Part shown: positions 5,278 to 8,637 of the stretch, in pieces
Layout of the letters: each line of letters starts with the position of its first letter
How positions within the stretch are numbered: the stretch's first letter is position 1
Assembly (NCBI GenBank): GCA_016210705.1
Contig: JACQTR010000063.1
Coordinates: 1 to 8,637, forward strand
From: Chloroflexota bacterium
GTDB lineage: Bacteria > Chloroflexota > Dehalococcoidia > JACQTR01
DNA length: 8,637 nucleotides
Reading direction: 5' to 3'
The notes under the pieces: model-generated
What the model was told of the DNA's origin: nothing
Database searches by the model: none
The model's input: only the letters and a program-made list of their open reading frames with translations
Translations under genes and position numbers: made by a program

Positions 5278-6006
5278 GTGACTAAAGATAAGATACTAGT
5301 AGTGGACGATGACCCTGGGCTTCGCCAATTGCTGGGGGAGCGGTTGGAGGAGGTAGGCTATCAAGTCATCAAAGCTGAAGATGGGCTGGCTGGGGTAAAA
5401 GAATTTTTTATCCAGCGGCCAGACCTGGTGCTTTTGGATCTGGTCATGCCAAGCCTGGATGGTTTGGAGGTCTGCCGTCGCCTGCGAGATATCTCCGAAG
5501 TGCCCATCATCATCCTCAGCGTGAAGGGGCACGAGTTAGATAAGGTTAGAGGGTTAAGCGCAGGGGCGGACGACTATTTGAGCAAACCCTTTAGCATTCC
5601 GGAACTCCTCGCTCGGGTACAGGCGGCTCTGCGCAGGGCGCGGATGCCGGCCACCCTTGAGAAGGAGAACGAATATTCTGACGGCACCGTTGCTATAGAT
5701 TTTCGTAGACACACTGTTTACGTGCGAGGGCATGAAGTCAAGATTTCTCCTCTAGAGTACAGGATGCTCGCCCTACTGGTTATGCATGCTGGACAGGTTT
5801 TGACCCATGAGGAAATTCTGGATCAGGTTTGGGGACGGGATTACTATTCTCCGGAGAACGTAAAGCTGTATATAAGCTATCTACGCCACAAAATTGAGGC
5901 CGATGTGAACAACCCCGAATTGATTCTGACGGTTAGAAGGGTGGGCTACAGTTATCATAAACCTGTTGGCGGTGCGACCCCGATGAGAGCACCGAGCATT
6001 TATTAA
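5278..6006 (+). CDS. OmpR/PhoB-family response regulator RR2, riboswitch-controlled
   Basis: A 242-residue response regulator, a clear paralogue of RR1. The receiver (about 5-120) has Asp10-Asp11-Asp12, phosphoacceptor Asp54 in VLLDLVMP, Ser81 at the Thr/Ser switch and Lys103 in SKPF. The winged-helix domain (about 130-232) has KISPLEYRML, ISYLRHKIE in the recognition-helix region and VRRVGYSYHKP. The tail MRAPSIY resembles that of RR1. The recognition helix differs from RR1 at several residues (NVKLYISYLRHK versus SVKICVNHLRRK), so binding sites may overlap without being identical. The start is GTG 5278, with AGGGAG (5261-5266) 11 bases upstream; the previous stop is at 5133 and the gap holds the riboswitch. 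Its stop overlaps the stop of the convergent kinase gene by four bases. Confidence 0.95.
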   Translation: MTKDKILVVDDDPGLRQLLGERLEEVGYQVIKAEDGLAGVKEFFIQRPDLVLLDLVMPSLDGLEVCRRLRDISEVPIIILSVKGHELDKVRGLSAGADDYLSKPFSIPELLARVQAALRRARMPATLEKENEYSDGTVAIDFRRHTVYVRGHEVKISPLEYRMLALLVMHAGQVLTHEEILDQVWGRDYYSPENVKLYISYLRHKIEADVNNPELILTVRRVGYSYHKPVGGATPMRAPSIY

Positions 6007-7451
6007 TGGGCGTTGTTGGCCGCCTCGGTAGGTGGGGCAGCCGTGGACGATGGAAGGGGTAGCCGTTCTCCGTGTTCTGTGGCGTAGAGCATTGTAGGCA
6101 AGGTGAAGGTGAAGGTGCTCCCTTTGCCAACCTTACTTTCAAACCAAATCTTGCCTCCGTGCATTTCCACAATAGATTTGGCGATAGCCAGACCCAATCC
6201 GGTACCTTGGGGATGGCGAGTTGTATCTCTAACTCGGAAGAATTTGGCAAAGATTTTGCTCTGTTCTGAGAAGGGGATGCCGATGCCAGTGTCCGAGATA
6301 CTGAACTGAGCCATTTTATCCCTCTCCGCGACTGAGATAGTGATCTTTCCCTTTTCGGGCGTATATTTGCAAGCGTTGCTCAAAAGATTGGTCAAAACCT
6401 GTACCACTCGCAGGCGATCCCCTATGAAACGCAATGGCTCCCGAGGTAGTTCGATCTTTAATTCCTGATGCTTTTCTTGCATCTGGTTTCCGAGGGAAGT
6501 TTTTACCTCGTCAATGACCTCTTGGGCTGTTAAGACGGTCTTGTCGAGCCGAGCAATCCCCGATTCAAGATGGGATATATCGAGAACGTTGTTAATGAGG
6601 GCCACCAGACGGTCGGTGTTAGACTGAACTACCTCTAGGTACTCCTCCTGATCATGACTCAACTCCCCAGCTTCTCCGTCTAAAATTAGGTCCACATAGC
6701 CTTTGATGGAAGTTAAGGGCGTTCGCAATTCGTGAGAGACTGTGGATACGAATTCGGTTCTCACTTGATCCAGTTTAGCCAGCGCGGTAATATCGTGCAC
6801 GGCGCTGAGAGTTCCTAATATCTCGCCATTCTCTTCTTTTATAGGTTTAAACTGGATATTTAGTACCCGTTGGCCCACTTCACGGACGAATAAGCCTTTT
6901 CCAACATCGGACAAGTCACCGCCGAAGAGGAGCAGGTTTCCTTTTTGGGAGGGCAAATAGTCGCTTAATGGCTTGCCTAGGGCTTCGCTGCCCTTGGCCC
7001 CTAACAGCTCCTCTCCCATAGGATTGAGCCACTCGATGCAGTTTTCAGAGTTTACAACAATCACTCCCTCGGGGATGTGAGTGAGTATTGCGTTTCTGAG
7101 GGCCTCCCGCCTCTTCATCTCCTCTTCGGCTTGTCTCCGAAAGCGAATCTCTTTCGCTGTTCCCCAACCGACTAATACAAAACCGAGGAGGCTTCCCAGC
7201 CCAGACTTGAAGAAAATATGCCAAGAGCCATCAGCGCCTACTATGGCTACTTTCCTCAAGTCGGCGATACCTTCGGTAATCTCGAGGCTAATGCCCAAAA
7301 AAAGGAGATATAGCCCCAATAGAATAATAAAGGAACGCTTAGCTTGAAACTGGCGCTTGAGACCCTGAAGGGTAAAATAGGTTATAGGTACAAGGAGAAC
7401 AAAGACTTGGAAGAGACCTAAGAATAATCCCTTTTCCCAAAACTCCTGCAA
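6003..7451 (-). CDS. Membrane PAS-domain sensor histidine kinase
   Basis: A 482-residue HisKA-type kinase, complete. Three hydrophobic segments (about 10-31, 41-58, 83-97) anchor the N-terminus with little exposed between them, arguing for sensing within the membrane or by the cytoplasmic PAS domain (about 120-225; ILTHIPEGVIVVNSENCIEW). The H-box FVSTVSHELRTPLTS carries phosphoacceptor His240. The ATPase domain has the N-box NLLSNACKYTP (Asn359), G1 DTGIGIP (387-393), the F-box FAKFFRV and G2 GTGLGLAI (416-423). The last 25 or so residues are a Pro/Ala-rich tail. Start choice: AGGAGG (7462-7457) directly abuts a GTG at 7457, leaving no spacing, whereas TTG 7451 lies five bases after it, so TTG is preferred; the GTG start would add two residues. 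Likely donor to RR1 and RR2. A promoter and a repeat array precede it. Confidence 0.95.
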   Translation of the reverse strand: MQEFWEKGLFLGLFQVFVLLVPITYFTLQGLKRQFQAKRSFIILLGLYLLFLGISLEITEGIADLRKVAIVGADGSWHIFFKSGLGSLLGFVLVGWGTAKEIRFRRQAEEEMKRREALRNAILTHIPEGVIVVNSENCIEWLNPMGEELLGAKGSEALGKPLSDYLPSQKGNLLLFGGDLSDVGKGLFVREVGQRVLNIQFKPIKEENGEILGTLSAVHDITALAKLDQVRTEFVSTVSHELRTPLTSIKGYVDLILDGEAGELSHDQEEYLEVVQSNTDRLVALINNVLDISHLESGIARLDKTVLTAQEVIDEVKTSLGNQMQEKHQELKIELPREPLRFIGDRLRVVQVLTNLLSNACKYTPEKGKITISVAERDKMAQFSISDTGIGIPFSEQSKIFAKFFRVRDTTRHPQGTGLGLAIAKSIVEMHGGKIWFESKVGKGSTFTFTLPTMLYATEHGERLPLPSSTAAPPTEAANNAH

Positions 7452-7502
7452 GTTCACCTCCTGCCACTAGCAAGAGAACTTTTGATAAAGACACAGCTAT
7501 CC

Positions 7503-7531
7503 AATTTACCACACAAAATTTAGGATGTCAA
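7503..7531 (-). promoter_or_regulatory. Promoter of the histidine kinase gene
   Basis: On the minus strand a perfect TTGACA (7531-7526) is followed by a 17-base spacer and TAAATT (7508-7503), with TGG immediately before it forming an extended -10. Transcription would begin near 7496, about 45 bases before TTG 7451. This is the best-formed promoter in the window. Confidence 0.65.
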
Positions 7532-7576
7532 ATTTTTTGTTTTGTACCCAAAGGTCATTTTGGCACTATCCTATGT

Positions 7577-7635
7577 ATAATAGCGAGAAAGGGTAGGAAC
7601 AAGGTTGCCGCCAGGTAAGAATCAGGTAAGAATTT
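7577..7635 (-). promoter_or_regulatory. Four 11-base-phased repeats with a downstream -10: candidate activated promoter
   Basis: On the plus strand four consecutive 11-base units begin with GGT: GGTAGGAACAA (7592), GGTTGCCGCCA (7603), GGTAAGAATCA (7614) and GGTAAGAATTT (7625). CAGGTAAGAAT is an exact tandem duplicate (7612-7622, 7623-7633). The motif is that of sites A and B. Read toward the kinase gene, the array ends nine bases before TATTAT (7582-7577; five of six to TATAAT), with no -35 of its own. PhoB-type promoters are built this way, the activator boxes replacing the -35. This would be a second, regulated kinase promoter upstream of the constitutive-looking one at 7503-7531. Confidence 0.55.
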
Positions 7636-7665
7636 GGGGATTATTTCCCGGCTATGGCCTAAAAA

Positions 7666-8637
7666 CTAAAAGTGAGGAATGGCTACCGCCACAATTATAA
7701 AAGCGGCAGCCAGAGCAGCAATGTAGGGCAAGAAGGAACGCAAGGTAATAGGGCCAGGGAAATCTTCCACCATCACCCGTTCTTTTCTGGTGGTCATATC
7801 CGACGAGCGAGATTGGTAAAAAAGGGCTCGGCGTAGAGTGGCCCCATCAATAAATCCCATGTCTATTAGCACCTCGCCTAATCTTTTTTCCTCCTCCAGG
7901 CTCCGTTCCAAAGCTGCCTCTAAGTTTTGGGCGGTTATGAGTTTAGATTCTACCAGTATCTCCCCCAACCTTTTAGGGTGATCTTGTGCGTTTAGTTGAC
8001 ATAATGGACATTGCTTACCCTTAGGGTACCTTACGCCACAGTCAGGACATATTTGGCTGCGCCATTTTTCCCAGGTCAATCCAGAGGTTCTAAAAATGGC
8101 CATTAGGCCCATGGCTAGACCTAGTGAGATGACCAGGTACCAAGGCGTATGCTCAGGTAAGCGATCTGCGAACGTGGCTTTCTCCTTTACAGGGGTCTCG
8201 ATCACTGAGGTTGGAACAGCTTGCGCCGTAGGAGGTAAATTGGCCGTGAAGGTAGCCAGGGCTGTTTCTTCCCGCAGCCCATTGTTCACCCTAATCTCTA
8301 GGCGGCGATCTTTAACCACTGTTGGTGCTGGAGAGGTGTGGGTGATGACGTACTGGTTACGGAGCTGGTCAGCTACTACTTTGTAGGCTGTCACCAGTTC
8401 GGCCGAAGAGGGCGTAAATAGGCTTGTGCCCCCCGTCATCTGAGCGATACCGCTCAAAACATTGCGATCGATATCGACCCCTAGACCTATAGTGAACACT
8501 ATGACCCTACTTTGGGTGGCCAGATTCAGCCCATCGGCCATCTTTCTCTGGCTTTTGGTATCTACGCCGTCGGTTAGAAGGATCACAATCTTGCGGCTCT
8601 CTGCTCTGTTGGTCAGCGTCTGGACAGACTCATAGAG
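7666..8637 (-). CDS. VWA domain - zinc ribbon - MshEN-like membrane protein, N-terminus cut by window edge
   Basis: The frame is open to the right edge, giving 323 visible residues; the apparent GTG start at 8586 lies inside the VWA fold and is not the real start. Visible residues 1 to about 110 are the second half of a von Willebrand factor A domain (KIVILLTDGVDT, then FTIGLGVDIDRNVLSGIAQ); the DxSxS part of the metal site is off the edge. A linker and a membrane helix (about 165-182, YLVISLGLAMGLMAIF) follow, then a zinc ribbon CPDC...CPLC (Cys197, 200, 210, 213). An MshEN-like domain spans 223-275: motif I from Arg223, spacer of five, motif II from Arg252 with its Gly and final Gln kept. 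A last hydrophobic helix (about 304-321) ends the protein at IPHF. VWA is probably outside the cell and ribbon plus MshEN inside. It precedes the kinase on the same strand, 214 bases away. Confidence 0.85.
   Translation of the reverse strand, partial: LYESVQTLTNRAESRKIVILLTDGVDTKSQRKMADGLNLATQSRVIVFTIGLGVDIDRNVLSGIAQMTGGTSLFTPSSAELVTAYKVVADQLRNQYVITHTSPAPTVVKDRRLEIRVNNGLREETALATFTANLPPTAQAVPTSVIETPVKEKATFADRLPEHTPWYLVISLGLAMGLMAIFRTSGLTWEKWRSQICPDCGVRYPKGKQCPLCQLNAQDHPKRLGEILVESKLITAQNLEAALERSLEEEKRLGEVLIDMGFIDGATLRRALFYQSRSSDMTTRKERVMVEDFPGPITLRSFLPYIAALAAAFIIVAVAIPHF

Noticed and set aside
7576..7581. TATAAT on the plus strand
   Set aside because: No fitting -35 and no plus-strand gene downstream; the overlapping minus-strand TATTAT fits the repeat array and kinase gene better.
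1..8637. Mobile element, CRISPR array, tRNA or attachment site
   Set aside because: No transposase or integrase frame, no regularly spaced palindromic repeats and no cloverleaf sequence were found; the repeats seen are coding tracts or short promoter repeats.

Overview
The window looks like part of a bacterial chromosome of roughly even base composition, most likely from Chloroflexota. The taxonomic guess rests on the very long Thr-Pro linker with an LPxAG-type cell-surface anchor, the CAP-domain protein and the many short two-component genes; no rRNA or marker gene confirms it. No tRNA, rRNA, CRISPR array, insertion sequence or phage gene was seen.

Layout. Positions 1-714 (minus, cut by the left edge) encode a membrane-anchored CAP/SCP domain protein. 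A strong hairpin (853-884) and an extended -10 promoter separate it from a minus-strand surface protein (899-1894) with a signal segment, a four-cysteine ectodomain, a Thr-Pro stalk and an LPKAG sorting-type tail. A 492-base regulatory region (1895-2386) follows, holding promoters, two 11-base-phased repeat arrays and a structured leader. Then come four plus-strand genes: an OmpR/PhoB-type response regulator (RR1, 2387-3166), two paralogous soluble proteins that join an MshEN-like domain to a DUF11-like beta domain (3201-4241 and 4333-5133), and a second response regulator (RR2, 5278-6006). RR2 is preceded by what reads as a cyclic di-GMP-I (GEMM-I) riboswitch (about 5177-5266). On the minus strand, tail to tail with RR2 and overlapping it by four bases, lies a PAS-containing membrane histidine kinase (6003-7451). 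Upstream of the kinase is a minus-strand protein cut by the right edge (7666-8637): VWA domain, membrane helix, zinc ribbon, MshEN-like domain and C-terminal membrane helix.

How it may work together. Three separate proteins carry the two-motif MshEN architecture (24-residue motif, 5-residue spacer, 24-residue motif) known from cyclic di-GMP-binding MshE, and RR2 sits behind a cyclic di-GMP aptamer. The same GGT-led 11-base direct repeat, the periodicity expected of tandem PhoB/OmpR-type binding sites, occurs three times: upstream of the kinase gene, upstream of the surface-protein gene and upstream of RR1. The simplest reading (inference) is one signalling island in which a kinase and two duplicated response regulators control their own genes and a surface protein, with cyclic di-GMP as a second input through the riboswitch and the MshEN proteins. 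The MshEN-DUF11 protein pair placed between two response regulators is the part I do not recognise as a described system.
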